Source: a virus
Virus record (IMG/VR): IMGVR_UViG_3300042453_004661
Coordinates: 1-64,000 of that record
Direction: 5' to 3' (one strand)
Length of the DNA: 64,000 bases
In this document: piece after piece, positions 41,681-51,562 of the stretch
Layout: each line of letters opens with the position of its first letter
Position numbering within the stretch: the stretch's first letter is position 1
Program-made: the position numbers and the translations under genes
The notes under the pieces: model-generated
The model's input: only the letters and a program-made list of their open reading frames with translations
What the model was told of the DNA's origin: nothing
Databases searched by the model: none

Positions 41681-44217
41681 TGTCGAGCAAAAAATCAAAA
41701 AAAACATCATTGACAAGAGGGATCAGGTACGACAATGCATTGAAGTCTGCTGGATTTCAAGATAATTATCGTTACTATTTTAGAATAAAAGAAGCGAGAG
41801 CAGATGGGACTACCGAGCAGAGCGACCCCACCAATGCTTCGCAAACCTCATCCTTTAAGAAAGAAGACAATACTGGAGCGATAATTATTAAAGAGGTTCA
41901 GGCCTGGGCAGATCCTGGGACAGAGTCTATTATCGCATTAGACATTCCTCCTTCCGCAGTAACAATTACCTCGCCATTTGCCATTTCTGTTATCGCAACA
42001 AACAAAGGCATTCTCGAGGAGCATAACGGTCTTGTATTTAAGACAATCGTAATATCAGGTAATACTGGCATACTCCCAAGAGACCGACAAGGTGCGCTTT
42101 CCGGCAAGGCTAAAAACACCTGGCTCAGCAACTATCTTCCAGAAACTGGAGCATCAGTCAATAAGCTTGTGGGGTCAATAAAGAAACTGGTCAATCCATC
42201 GAATAGCGATATACCCAGTGAAGCAGACTACAATCGGTTTGCAACAAACCCCAGCACCGGATATGCAAAATTTTGGAGATTACACAATTTCTTAGTTTCT
42301 TATGCAGACGCAAAAAAGAGTGGGCGATGGAAGAATGCTCGCTTAGTTTTTGGATGCCCTAAAGACAACATTGAATATGTTTGCACTCCTATTCAATTTG
42401 AGATGAAGAGAGATGCATCGAGGCCTCTTACATACAATTACATGATTGTATTGAAGGCCTGGGAGCTGACAAAGCCATTCTTCCCGGCGATTAAAGATCT
42501 ACAGATTCCTAGTCCCCGAAACCCTGGAGCCATAAAGGATCTTGCCAATTCTGTTATGTCTGCAAGAGATGTTATACAGAATGGCCGAAATGTATTGCTT
42601 GGTGTCAATAATGATATTCAATCAGTCCTAAATGTAGCTTCACAAGTTATTTTCTTTACCAAGGACCTGGCTGGGCTTGCGACTGATATTCTTGATTTTC
42701 CTACATTATTTCTCAATAATATAGATCAAATGATCGTAGGATCTTGGGAGCAAATGGCTGCGGCCATGGAGACTGCATTTCAGAGCGGTGACGAGAGGCT
42801 AAAAAGGGTTCTTGGTGGGGTCAGGCCGTTTGATAATTCAGCGTCGGAAGCTGTTGGCGCCGGGTCGTCTGTAGCCTCTGCTCAATCAAACTCCCCAACA
42901 GGAACATCTTTTGACCCAAAGACTTCCCAAAGCACTCCCGCAAAATTATCTGCAGAAAGTTTTGCTCGATATGCCCTTCAGAATTCGGCAATCGGGTCAA
43001 GCATCAATTTGGACTCAATCGCTCTTCCTGACAATCTTAAACAGGATTTAGAATCACAAAAAGAAGAAGCCAGGAATATAACAACTGGTGACATTCGGGA
43101 TCTGCAGGCTGATTTGCAGAATACATCGGATAATCTTGCCCAGTCTATCGGGCTAATGGATGAAGCCTATGCGACTACCTATGGATTGCCCCCACCAGAC
43201 CTTGGTCGGGCTCCAACAGAGGATGACATCATATTGATGGCTTCATTGCAAGAGCAGAAAGACGGATTTGGATCTCTTCTTTCTACCGGAGAGCTATTGA
43301 AAGAAGCCTCTGCAGATCCTTTTGTGTCGGCCAATAATAATCTTCCAGAAGATGATGCAATAAATGCTCCTCCTTCAGCCTTCTTGACAAGGATCAATAA
43401 CGGGGAAAACTTACAAGATGTTGCAGGAAGGACCTTGGGGGATTCCTCTAGGTGGAGAGAGATCGCAATCCTCAATGACCTAAAGCCCCCATATGTTACA
43501 TCTCAGCTTCTGTCTAAGACTTTTACAGCTCCGTTTGGCCGGACGGTATTGGTATCAGATGCCAGCGATTTAGCCATTGGGGAATATGTGACTATATTTG
43601 CCACATCATCAACTCGGCGTAAGATTTTAAATATAGAAAATTTTGACTCATCATTCAGGATTACTTTTGACGGCCCAGATAATCTTTCGGCTTTTGTGTC
43701 CTCACCTGTCAAGAATCTATTGTATGCCCAGGCTGGCACTGTTGTTTCTGGAGATCCTATCCTAATTCCATCAGCAGGAGAAGCAGAAGATCTATCTACA
43801 CTTAGGCCAACTCCTCTTAATTCCCGACTCAGTAACGCTGAAAAGATCTTTAAAATCGATCTAGCGGTTAATGATTCTGGCGACTTTATCCTAAGTGGAG
43901 ATGGAGACATCAAGAGAAGTTATGGATATGACAATGCTATTCAGGCCATAAAGCTTGCCTTATCGGTTGAAAAAGGCGAACTTGAAAGGCATCCAAGCTA
44001 TGGCGTAGGCATTCCAATTGGATCTAGAAACAGCGACTTAGGCGTAAATCAGCTTGATAATCTTGTAAGGGAGCAAATCACATCAGATCCTAGATTTACC
44101 GATGTTGATACTCAGGTTAAGGTAAATGGATCTGAGGTCAGGATTGAAGTATTAGCTAGAGGGGCAGAAAGCACTGGACTTATCCCGATTGAATTCAGGG
44201 TTGGAGATCCAGAGTAG
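41680..44217 (+). CDS. Baseplate protein with LysM-like and gp25-like domains
   Basis: 845 residues, TAATG overlap with the preceding gene. The N-terminal 280 residues are a globular tail-type domain (YRYYFRIKEARADGTTEQ, then EYVCTPIQFEMKRDASRP). Helical centre (300-560). A LysM-like segment at about 568-607 (RINNGENLQDVAGRTLGD, then WREIAILNDLKPP). The C-terminus (727-843) is gp25-like: DIKRSYGYDNAIQAIKLALS, VEKGELERHPSYGVGIP, then EVRIEVLAR. gp25-type proteins form the baseplate wedge that starts sheath assembly. The fusion with a LysM-like domain and a large N-terminus is larger than usual. Confidence 0.75.
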   Translation: MSSKKSKKTSLTRGIRYDNALKSAGFQDNYRYYFRIKEARADGTTEQSDPTNASQTSSFKKEDNTGAIIIKEVQAWADPGTESIIALDIPPSAVTITSPFAISVIATNKGILEEHNGLVFKTIVISGNTGILPRDRQGALSGKAKNTWLSNYLPETGASVNKLVGSIKKLVNPSNSDIPSEADYNRFATNPSTGYAKFWRLHNFLVSYADAKKSGRWKNARLVFGCPKDNIEYVCTPIQFEMKRDASRPLTYNYMIVLKAWELTKPFFPAIKDLQIPSPRNPGAIKDLANSVMSARDVIQNGRNVLLGVNNDIQSVLNVASQVIFFTKDLAGLATDILDFPTLFLNNIDQMIVGSWEQMAAAMETAFQSGDERLKRVLGGVRPFDNSASEAVGAGSSVASAQSNSPTGTSFDPKTSQSTPAKLSAESFARYALQNSAIGSSINLDSIALPDNLKQDLESQKEEARNITTGDIRDLQADLQNTSDNLAQSIGLMDEAYATTYGLPPPDLGRAPTEDDIILMASLQEQKDGFGSLLSTGELLKEASADPFVSANNNLPEDDAINAPPSAFLTRINNGENLQDVAGRTLGDSSRWREIAILNDLKPPYVTSQLLSKTFTAPFGRTVLVSDASDLAIGEYVTIFATSSTRRKILNIENFDSSFRITFDGPDNLSAFVSSPVKNLLYAQAGTVVSGDPILIPSAGEAEDLSTLRPTPLNSRLSNAEKIFKIDLAVNDSGDFILSGDGDIKRSYGYDNAIQAIKLALSVEKGELERHPSYGVGIPIGSRNSDLGVNQLDNLVREQITSDPRFTDVDTQVKVNGSEVRIEVLARGAESTGLIPIEFRVGDPE

Positions 44218-44228
44218 CCTAGATAAGG

Positions 44229-44234
44229 TAAAAT
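44229..44234 (+). promoter_or_regulatory. -10-like box (GGTAAAAT) before J-protein gene
   Basis: TAAAAT (44229-44234) within GGTAAAATA, ATG 9 bases downstream (44244), no Shine-Dalgarno, no good -35. Confidence 0.45.
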
Positions 44235-44243
44235 AGTAATAAT

Positions 44244-47200
44244 ATGGCAGATATAGTTCTAAGAAGTCTACAGCAAATTGAGGGCCGGATGATTGCCAAG
44301 CTATTGGCTGAAACCGACCTAAACGATCTATCTCCCGGGTCTGTATGGCTCACCATGATCGAGGCAGCTGCCGGGTCAGACTTTCAGACTGAAGGCAAGC
44401 TTCTTCAGTTGATGAATATCAGAAACCTTGACAAGACCACGGGGACAGACCTTGAGAAGCTGGCCCTAGAGCTTGGCGTAACGCCCAGCCGGATTGGGGC
44501 TAGTCCAGCTCGAGCCAAGGTTACTATAGGCGATTCTGCGTTTACCAAAGTTTTTTCAAATATCTACTCAGGCCTATCGAGCCCCGTCGCTGGCGATACA
44601 TCTATTGCGATTGTCGATGGATCAGGATTCTCGGCATCTGGCACTATCTACATCGCCCGTGGCTTTGCTTCTTACGAAGCCGTATCTTATATTTCTGCCG
44701 TTGACAGTGGCCCGTACTGGACCCTCACTCTATCAAGTCCTCTCGGCAAAGATCACTTGGTAGGCGAAGAGGTTGTTTTGGCCCAGGGAGGCAATCGCCT
44801 TATCCCTGCCGGGACAACAGTCAGTGCAGGATCTGGGGTCGATTTTAACACCATTGTTGACTACACGATTCTTGATGGAGAAGATTCTCTTCCTAATATT
44901 GATGTAACAGCAAGTACACCAGGAGAATCTGGCAATGTAGGCCGTAACAAGATTACGCAGTTTAGCGGATCTCCATTCTCGACGGCCACAGTCACTAACC
45001 CAGATCCCGCTAACGGCGGTAAAGAATCTGAAACCGATGCTGAACTTAGGCAACGGGTAAAAGATCATGTCCACAATCTTGGCCGTGGTACAAAGAAAGC
45101 TATTTATCGTGCCGTAATCGGCGTGTCTGATCCAGACGAAGGCAAGAGGGTTATCTCTGCATTCCTTCGTGAGCCAGCCGAGGCAGGACAGATTGGTGTA
45201 TTGTTTATCGATGACGGCACAGGATTCGCACCAACATTCTCCGGAATAGGCGAAGAAGTCCTCGTCACCTCTGCAGCTGGAACCGAGCAATTCCTTCAGC
45301 TCCAGAAATGGCCAGTCGTTAAGGCCCAGGCAGCTTCTATCTCTCTCGAGCCCTTTAAGTTGGTAGGCGGGGAGCAATTCTTGTTCGAGGTAGATGGCAC
45401 TACTGAGACCCAAACAATTCCATCTTCTTATTTCCGCTCTCCAGGTGTCGTAACTGCTCAGGAAATAGCCGAAGCTATCAATACTATCTATACAACAGTC
45501 GAGGCCCGGGCCAAAGACGGTAGGCTATTTGTTACCCCCACCGCAAGCGACCCTGACTATATCCGAGTCGGCGTTGCAACAAACGATGCAAATGCATCAG
45601 TTCGATTCCCTACCAATCGCCAATACACTATCCGCCTCTATAAGAACGATGTCCTTCTAGAGAAGTCTGGTCGTGCAGGAAGCCTTCAGTCCAAGCCTAA
45701 CAGCCAGTGGCCAGTATTTGCTAGCTCCGAAACTATCCAGCTCCAGGTAGACGGGATTGCATTCGGCATGTTGATTACTTTTACCGATGCAGACTTTGCG
45801 GCCAATACATCCTCGCTCACTATCAATGGCGCAAGTGCCAGCGATTGGGTCAAGATCTTCAATCTTAGAATCCCTGGCATCCAGGCAAAAGCTAATGACG
45901 ATGGATCTTTCACCCTCACATCAAACCTTGGGAATAACGACAAGTCCGAAGTCAAGATAATCGGTGGGTCGCTAAACGGGACCTTATTCGAGCCATTTGC
46001 AGGAACTACTGGTAAAGGATCTGACTTCAAACTCAATAGATTGCTTGGCCAGATCGAACTAGCTGAAAGGCTTGTGGAAGGCGATGAGTTAAAAGCTGGG
46101 ACAGTAAATACTCGAGCATTCTTTGACACAACAGAAAATGCCAGCTTCAATCTTCCTCTTACTCTCGGGTCTCCCGGGCGCATGGTTATCGTAGCTAATG
46201 CGACTACCGCAAGCGTTGCCGTGGCTCAGACCGGAGTCATTACTTTTACAATTCCGACCGCAGGAGTCCAGAGAATCGCTGGATCTGCAGGCCAATTCTC
46301 GTCTGTGCGTAAAGACGATTATGCATTCCTATACAATACTCCAAGGAATGCATTGCTCAAGGTTAAAGATGTCGATCCTGCTGGGGCATATGTAGACTTT
46401 TTTGATCCTGCCCCTACCGGAGGATCTGCAACTATTAACGGAGCAAGTATCCGTATTAGTTTCTTTAGGACATCTGGCATTCCACAGGTATTTGAGCTTC
46501 CAGTTGGCCCAGAAGTGACTGGGTCTGATCTAGCTACTGCATTTAATGCTCAGATTACTGGAGCAAAAGCAAGCATCACAAATGGTGGAGCCGTCAGGTT
46601 CCAGACTCTTAGGTTTTCTTCTGAAGGAGGCCTAGGTCTTCCAGTCATTGCCGGGTCTGCATTCAATCTTGGAATTGATGAAGGAAGCTTGCAGTCAAAC
46701 GATCCGCATGTCGCATCTATTGAGTCTGCAGATTTGGCCGGATATCCGACTGGTCGATTCACAATAGCAACAGCCGACAATACTTTGCCATATACCCAAC
46801 TAAACGCAAGCGGAACCCCATTCCCTGATGTCTCATTTGCCAATAGGCCAGTATTGACCTATATCGGATCGGCCCAGGCGATTATCCGTCAGCCACAAGA
46901 AAAGCTTAGCTCGAGCCAGCTATTGCTCAGAAACTATACCCCATTCCAGAATATCGGCTTAGGTGCTGACATGAGAGGCACAACCTCTGACGGTCTCGAG
47001 CTTGGCGAAAAAGACAATATCGTATTCTTGATTGACGACGATGCGACCCAAAAGACTTTTGATATCCCGATGAACCTCCAGGGTCAAGTGGCTGGCCCAT
47101 CTGTACCAAACCTTTTCCAGTTTGATGCCAATGATTCGTCTGGCGCTAATCTAGGAACTTCTAGCCGTTGGCTTGGATATGAGTTTGCAGACTATAAGCT

Positions 47201-50033
47201 TCTATTGAGGGCTAGAAAAGACCTCGTCACACAAGGTCCAAATACCGGAATTAGGATCAGGTCTGTCGGATATGGCGATAATGGCAAAAAGATTCGGGCA
47301 GGATTGGTTTATCCATCGGCTCCTCTTACTGCCCCATCTGCAAGTTATGAGTTTGATGCAGTCAATGAAACAATCAGCATCAATTCTGTTATGGGATCTG
47401 GCGCCGAAAGAATCATCGGCATGGGCCCAAATGCCCCTATCTATGTTTCGTATACGGGCTCTGGCCCATATACCTACAGAGTCCAGATGATTCCTCCTGT
47501 CGATCTTTCTAGCGTATTAGTCAATGACATGTGCGCCTTGGCTGATCAGACATTCAGCTCTGCCAACAGAGCAACCATGAGAGTGACAGCAATCACTAAC
47601 TTGGTAGACTCGGCAAAGACTTTCCAGCATTTGGTTGAGGAAGCCAAGGGCGATATCGTTGGCGGTACAAGCTTGTCGCTTACGACCTCTACTACTCAGA
47701 CTATTCGTCCAGGCGATAAGATTGTTAAAAAGTCATTGTATGCCCAGGCGTCAGTGATCGGGGCATCTACGGTCGATGTTCCTGTAGCTTCTAACTTCTC
47801 TGCTGGCCCATCAACTTTTACAGCAAATGCTATTACATTCAACTATACTTCATACACCAGTGCGACTGGTCAGTTTGCCGGGGTCACTCCTGCGCCTACA
47901 GGCTTGATTAACCCGGGCGATGATATTGTTCAGAGTGTAGCAAATGAAACTTCTTATGTAGTTTCTGGATCTGGGCCCTACACTATCTCCCCATCAATTG
48001 GAAGTGGTTCCAATTTCATTTACGAGATTACCCACGCTTCTTTGACCGCAAATGCTCCGATCTCTTTTTCTCCTGCTGTCAATGACAAGCTCCAGGTTCT
48101 TTCAAATATCTACAACATAAATACCATATTCTCTGCTACAGAATTTGGTGTTAATAATCCATTCCAGTTCACTGGATCTCAGGCGGGTGTATTTAGCAGG
48201 GTCATCCTTACCCTTAGCAGGCAACAGCCTGGGGTCAACGAGAGCGTCAATGCATTGAGTGCCCAATCTTTAAGGGTATTTGAGCTAGATGCAACGGTTA
48301 ATAATGCCCAGGCCATGATCGACGCTATCAACAATACTGCAGGAGTAAATCTTCTTGTAGAAGCCCTTAGCTCTAGTGGCTCAGATGGTACGGGAGTATT
48401 GACTCAGTCTACCGAAGATGTATTAGGCTCTGCATACGAATCACTCCTCAATGGGTCAGGAGTCATCTCTAGTTCGGCAAACTCTAGTCCCAATATGACA
48501 CTTAAGTATGCTCTAGATATGCCTCTTGAAATCGGGGAATTATTTAAAATTCAGCCAATCACGCCGAAGAACGCTGCAGACCATCTTGCAAAGAAGCAGA
48601 TTTCTGGTCTCTCTGTTGCAGCTGATGTCGCACTCGTCAATGTAGGCCGTAGCGTCCAGGTCAGCTCCAAGGTTCCTGGGGGATTTGGTCAGGTTTATGC
48701 GGTTGGCGGAAGAGCATCAAGCTCAACATTCCTTGATGTCAAGAATAATATCCAGGAAATCAGTGCCACCAAAGCAATTATCGAGCTAGATGCTTCTGCT
48801 CGAGAAGTCGTCCAGCCAGGCCATTTGGTGAAAGTTAGCCAGACTGGTCTTGCCAAGAAAGAATGGACCGCTGGAAGCCCGACCCCTACTGACACTATTG
48901 AGATCACGATCCCGTCTACAGGCGTAGGTCAGATTACTTGCTCAAAACCTTTTGCTTCTATTTATTCTTACACCCACACCGGAACAGTAGTATGGGCGGT
49001 AAGAAAACTGTCAAGGAATAGATACAGGTATGAGGCAATCTCTGGCACAGCAACTCTTCCTGCAGGCTATCAGTCTGGCGACTGGGTGCTTGTCGGGAAC
49101 GGATCAGCATATGCAGGGATTACACCTCCTAGCCTCTTCGCAAGTGCCAACCAAGGACTATTCCAGATAGTAGAAGCAGGATCTGTCTATTTTGATGTCG
49201 ATAATTCTTCTGGTGTAGAAGAGTATGTTTCTGCAAGTGCTAGCCCATTCTTGTTTGCGCCTTACCATTCTGCCCAGGTAGGCGACAAGATCGTACTCGA
49301 TGCCGAGGCCCCGGTTGCTACAGCCAACAAGGGCACATTCACTATTACTGAAGTAGTTGATGCGAATACAGTTAAGTATACTAATCCATCAGTTGAAATC
49401 CAGGCCCCAGTTGCGTTTGGGCCAATAACATCTTCTGTATATCTTTTGGACAGGGGATATTCAACTTATCGTCGAGTCGTTATGGTTCTACCGAAACCTT
49501 CCGATCCTTCTACACGATCTCTCATGGTCGTTACACCAGGGTACGATATGGCATTATTCAGCGAGTCTGCTAGTGCCCGAATTGAATTGCCAAACCGCCT
49601 CGGGTTCTCTTCCCAGCCAGTCCCGGGCATGAACGGGTATTCCTACTGGATCGGCCTCAAGCAAAGGGTTCAATACACCCTGGACGGATATGCTCCAGAC
49701 TCTGCTACATTCCCAGGTGTACGAGCTGCAGGGGTAGCGATTGAAGCAAGGGAGCCCCAGATCCAACGGGTTAGCTTGTCTATCAGGATCAAGACCAAAG
49801 AAGGGGTAGCCCTAAGTAGCATCTCTGACAGCATCAAGAATGCCGTAGTCGGATATGTCAACTCACTTGGTCTTGGCCAAGATGTTGTAATCTCAGAGAT
49901 TATTTCTTTGATTCAACAGACATCCGGGGTCGATGCGGTAGTATTTTTAATTCCAGCACCCGGCACTGAGCGTATTACAATAGCAGATAAGGCTATTGCA
50001 AGAACTAGCTCTAATGATGTGGTGTTGTCATGA
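44244..50033 (+). CDS. Giant baseplate J-like protein
   Basis: 1929 residues, several times the usual 300-400 for gpJ. The N-terminal 310 residues are a complete J-like half: ELGVTPSRIGASPAR, LIPAGTTVSAGSGVDF, STPGESGNVGRNKITQF and GGKESETDAELRQRVKDHV (259-277), then RGTKKAIYRAVIGV. The C-terminal 85 residues (SISDSIKNAVVGYVNSLGLG, QDVVISEIISLIQQTSGVDA) are the usual J C-terminus. Between lie about 1500 residues of repetitive beta-rich sequence (strands, Gly/Ser/Thr-rich), probably a chain of small domains or arms. The frame is intact. It should assemble the baseplate wedge; the insertion may carry receptor-facing arms. Confidence 0.8.
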   Translation: MADIVLRSLQQIEGRMIAKLLAETDLNDLSPGSVWLTMIEAAAGSDFQTEGKLLQLMNIRNLDKTTGTDLEKLALELGVTPSRIGASPARAKVTIGDSAFTKVFSNIYSGLSSPVAGDTSIAIVDGSGFSASGTIYIARGFASYEAVSYISAVDSGPYWTLTLSSPLGKDHLVGEEVVLAQGGNRLIPAGTTVSAGSGVDFNTIVDYTILDGEDSLPNIDVTASTPGESGNVGRNKITQFSGSPFSTATVTNPDPANGGKESETDAELRQRVKDHVHNLGRGTKKAIYRAVIGVSDPDEGKRVISAFLREPAEAGQIGVLFIDDGTGFAPTFSGIGEEVLVTSAAGTEQFLQLQKWPVVKAQAASISLEPFKLVGGEQFLFEVDGTTETQTIPSSYFRSPGVVTAQEIAEAINTIYTTVEARAKDGRLFVTPTASDPDYIRVGVATNDANASVRFPTNRQYTIRLYKNDVLLEKSGRAGSLQSKPNSQWPVFASSETIQLQVDGIAFGMLITFTDADFAANTSSLTINGASASDWVKIFNLRIPGIQAKANDDGSFTLTSNLGNNDKSEVKIIGGSLNGTLFEPFAGTTGKGSDFKLNRLLGQIELAERLVEGDELKAGTVNTRAFFDTTENASFNLPLTLGSPGRMVIVANATTASVAVAQTGVITFTIPTAGVQRIAGSAGQFSSVRKDDYAFLYNTPRNALLKVKDVDPAGAYVDFFDPAPTGGSATINGASIRISFFRTSGIPQVFELPVGPEVTGSDLATAFNAQITGAKASITNGGAVRFQTLRFSSEGGLGLPVIAGSAFNLGIDEGSLQSNDPHVASIESADLAGYPTGRFTIATADNTLPYTQLNASGTPFPDVSFANRPVLTYIGSAQAIIRQPQEKLSSSQLLLRNYTPFQNIGLGADMRGTTSDGLELGEKDNIVFLIDDDATQKTFDIPMNLQGQVAGPSVPNLFQFDANDSSGANLGTSSRWLGYEFADYKLLLRARKDLVTQGPNTGIRIRSVGYGDNGKKIRAGLVYPSAPLTAPSASYEFDAVNETISINSVMGSGAERIIGMGPNAPIYVSYTGSGPYTYRVQMIPPVDLSSVLVNDMCALADQTFSSANRATMRVTAITNLVDSAKTFQHLVEEAKGDIVGGTSLSLTTSTTQTIRPGDKIVKKSLYAQASVIGASTVDVPVASNFSAGPSTFTANAITFNYTSYTSATGQFAGVTPAPTGLINPGDDIVQSVANETSYVVSGSGPYTISPSIGSGSNFIYEITHASLTANAPISFSPAVNDKLQVLSNIYNINTIFSATEFGVNNPFQFTGSQAGVFSRVILTLSRQQPGVNESVNALSAQSLRVFELDATVNNAQAMIDAINNTAGVNLLVEALSSSGSDGTGVLTQSTEDVLGSAYESLLNGSGVISSSANSSPNMTLKYALDMPLEIGELFKIQPITPKNAADHLAKKQISGLSVAADVALVNVGRSVQVSSKVPGGFGQVYAVGGRASSSTFLDVKNNIQEISATKAIIELDASAREVVQPGHLVKVSQTGLAKKEWTAGSPTPTDTIEITIPSTGVGQITCSKPFASIYSYTHTGTVVWAVRKLSRNRYRYEAISGTATLPAGYQSGDWVLVGNGSAYAGITPPSLFASANQGLFQIVEAGSVYFDVDNSSGVEEYVSASASPFLFAPYHSAQVGDKIVLDAEAPVATANKGTFTITEVVDANTVKYTNPSVEIQAPVAFGPITSSVYLLDRGYSTYRRVVMVLPKPSDPSTRSLMVVTPGYDMALFSESASARIELPNRLGFSSQPVPGMNGYSYWIGLKQRVQYTLDGYAPDSATFPGVRAAGVAIEAREPQIQRVSLSIRIKTKEGVALSSISDSIKNAVVGYVNSLGLGQDVVISEIISLIQQTSGVDAVVFLIPAPGTERITIADKAIARTSSNDVVLS

Positions 50034-50233
50034 AAGAATTTAAAAAACTACTCGATTGTCTTAACCGTCAAGTTTCTGAGCTAGAGCTATCTTGTAAAGC
50101 CAAAGATGCTAAGATAGCGGAACTTGAAAAGAAGTTGACAGAAGTCAATAAAAAAGGTATAAAAGATAAGTGGGACAAGCCACAGGAAGACCAGGCGGAG
50201 ACTGCCCACGCAAAAGCTAGCAAAAGTCAATAG
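50030..50233 (+). CDS. Small coiled-coil protein
   Basis: 67 residues, ATGA overlap with the J gene. Helical heptads (LLDCLNRQVSELELSCKAKD, then KIAELEKKLTEV) and a polar tail. Likely a virion or chaperone coiled coil; unassigned. Confidence 0.5.
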   Translation: MKEFKKLLDCLNRQVSELELSCKAKDAKIAELEKKLTEVNKKGIKDKWDKPQEDQAETAHAKASKSQ

Positions 50234-50242
50234 AAATAGTTT

Positions 50243-51562
50243 ATGAGCAAACTACCTCCATTTTTTTCTAAGACCCAAGACCTTCAAAAAGCCGAGGATG
50301 AGACTATCAATCCTACGCTTGGCCTTGAGACTCCAAAGAAAATCATCAAGCTTAAAGAAGGACACAATAAAGGCCGTCAGGCTAAGGTAGTAGCTGAAAA
50401 CTCCCAAGAATTTAAGATCGTCCCCAGGACCAATCAAAAACCATTTAAGGTAGCTGGGGGGCCAGCCGATACTGCTGGTCAAATTCTTGATGAAGCAAAT
50501 AGTCCAATTGTATGGGAAAAGAATCGTAAACATGATATTTTGGCCCCAGGTGGGATTCACAAGAAAGAACACGAAGAAAAAGTAAAGAATATCTACCAAC
50601 CTAAAAAGGCCGAGCCTAATTTTGTATTTACAAAAGACAATCACCACCAAGGCATCCCTCATGATGAAGATCAAAAGAATCTAATTCATGGCATTGATCT
50701 TCGTGAGATTAAAAAGCTTGGCGATGCGGGAGGCGACTCAGATGACCTTGGATGGACCGCCGAGTGGGCAGCTTGTGGTGTTGGCAAGAATAAAGCCGGG
50801 AAAAGCTGTCTCGTCAAGGGTAGGATGCCGGATGAATTTCTAGATAAAAATTCTGGCATTGGTCGAGAGATGGCGTCAGATTATAAGTTATTCAGTACGG
50901 CACAGAGAGAAGCCGTTTATTACAATATAGCAAAAGCATTAGGGCTTCATAAATACATTCCTGTTACATCTGTTGTCCACGATCAAACCAAGGCCCCTGT
51001 AAAAAACTTTAAGAGGGCCCCACAGGATCATGGCCAGGCTGGCAATCATTACTCTGTCATGGAAATGATTCCAAATGCCAAGCATTACTCGGGCCTCCCC
51101 TCACAACTCGGCACAATGAAGAGAGCCCATGACAGTGGGGACCTACACAAGCTTGGCCTTATGAATGCTTTTTTGTATAATACAGATAGACATGGCAAGA
51201 ACTTCATGTTTAGTGAAAATAACAATAATTTTCACCTGATTGACCATGGCCTTACTTTTGGATATCGTGGAAGGCCATTTGTTATGCCTGCCTATCTTAG
51301 GATCGCCCATCTCGAGCATCGGCTTCCTGATGAAATACATCCGGAAGCCAGAAACTGGATCAATAATCTCAATATTGATGACATAAAAAAAGAGCTAGAC
51401 TCCCACGACATACCTATTCAGCACAAAAGAGCTACATTGGCTGCAATTCGAAAAGCAAAAGAATCGATTGGTGGAGATCCAGAGAATAAAAGAGCGTTTA
51501 GCTCACATCTAAGAGAGATAAGTAATGCAGGATTAAGATCATTCCTTAGAGGAGATGATTAA
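50243..51562 (+). CDS. PI3/4-kinase- or HipA-like kinase-fold protein
   Basis: 439 residues. Residues 1-130 are polar and basic, with LQKAEDE at 15-21. The kinase part runs from about 165. REAVYYNIAKALGLHKYIPV (222-241) is the alpha-C-like helix with E223; YSVMEMIP is a hinge-like segment; N-T-D-R-H-G-K-N (313-320, catalytic D315, N320) and HLIDHGLTF (331-339, metal D334) match PI3/PI4-kinase and HipA-type active sites (D-R-H...N ... I-D-H-G). Missing canonical glycine loop is usual for this group. Phosphate target unknown (lipid, protein or nucleotide). It starts the large effector-like block, 9 bases after the coiled-coil gene. Confidence 0.7.
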   Translation: MSKLPPFFSKTQDLQKAEDETINPTLGLETPKKIIKLKEGHNKGRQAKVVAENSQEFKIVPRTNQKPFKVAGGPADTAGQILDEANSPIVWEKNRKHDILAPGGIHKKEHEEKVKNIYQPKKAEPNFVFTKDNHHQGIPHDEDQKNLIHGIDLREIKKLGDAGGDSDDLGWTAEWAACGVGKNKAGKSCLVKGRMPDEFLDKNSGIGREMASDYKLFSTAQREAVYYNIAKALGLHKYIPVTSVVHDQTKAPVKNFKRAPQDHGQAGNHYSVMEMIPNAKHYSGLPSQLGTMKRAHDSGDLHKLGLMNAFLYNTDRHGKNFMFSENNNNFHLIDHGLTFGYRGRPFVMPAYLRIAHLEHRLPDEIHPEARNWINNLNIDDIKKELDSHDIPIQHKRATLAAIRKAKESIGGDPENKRAFSSHLREISNAGLRSFLRGDD

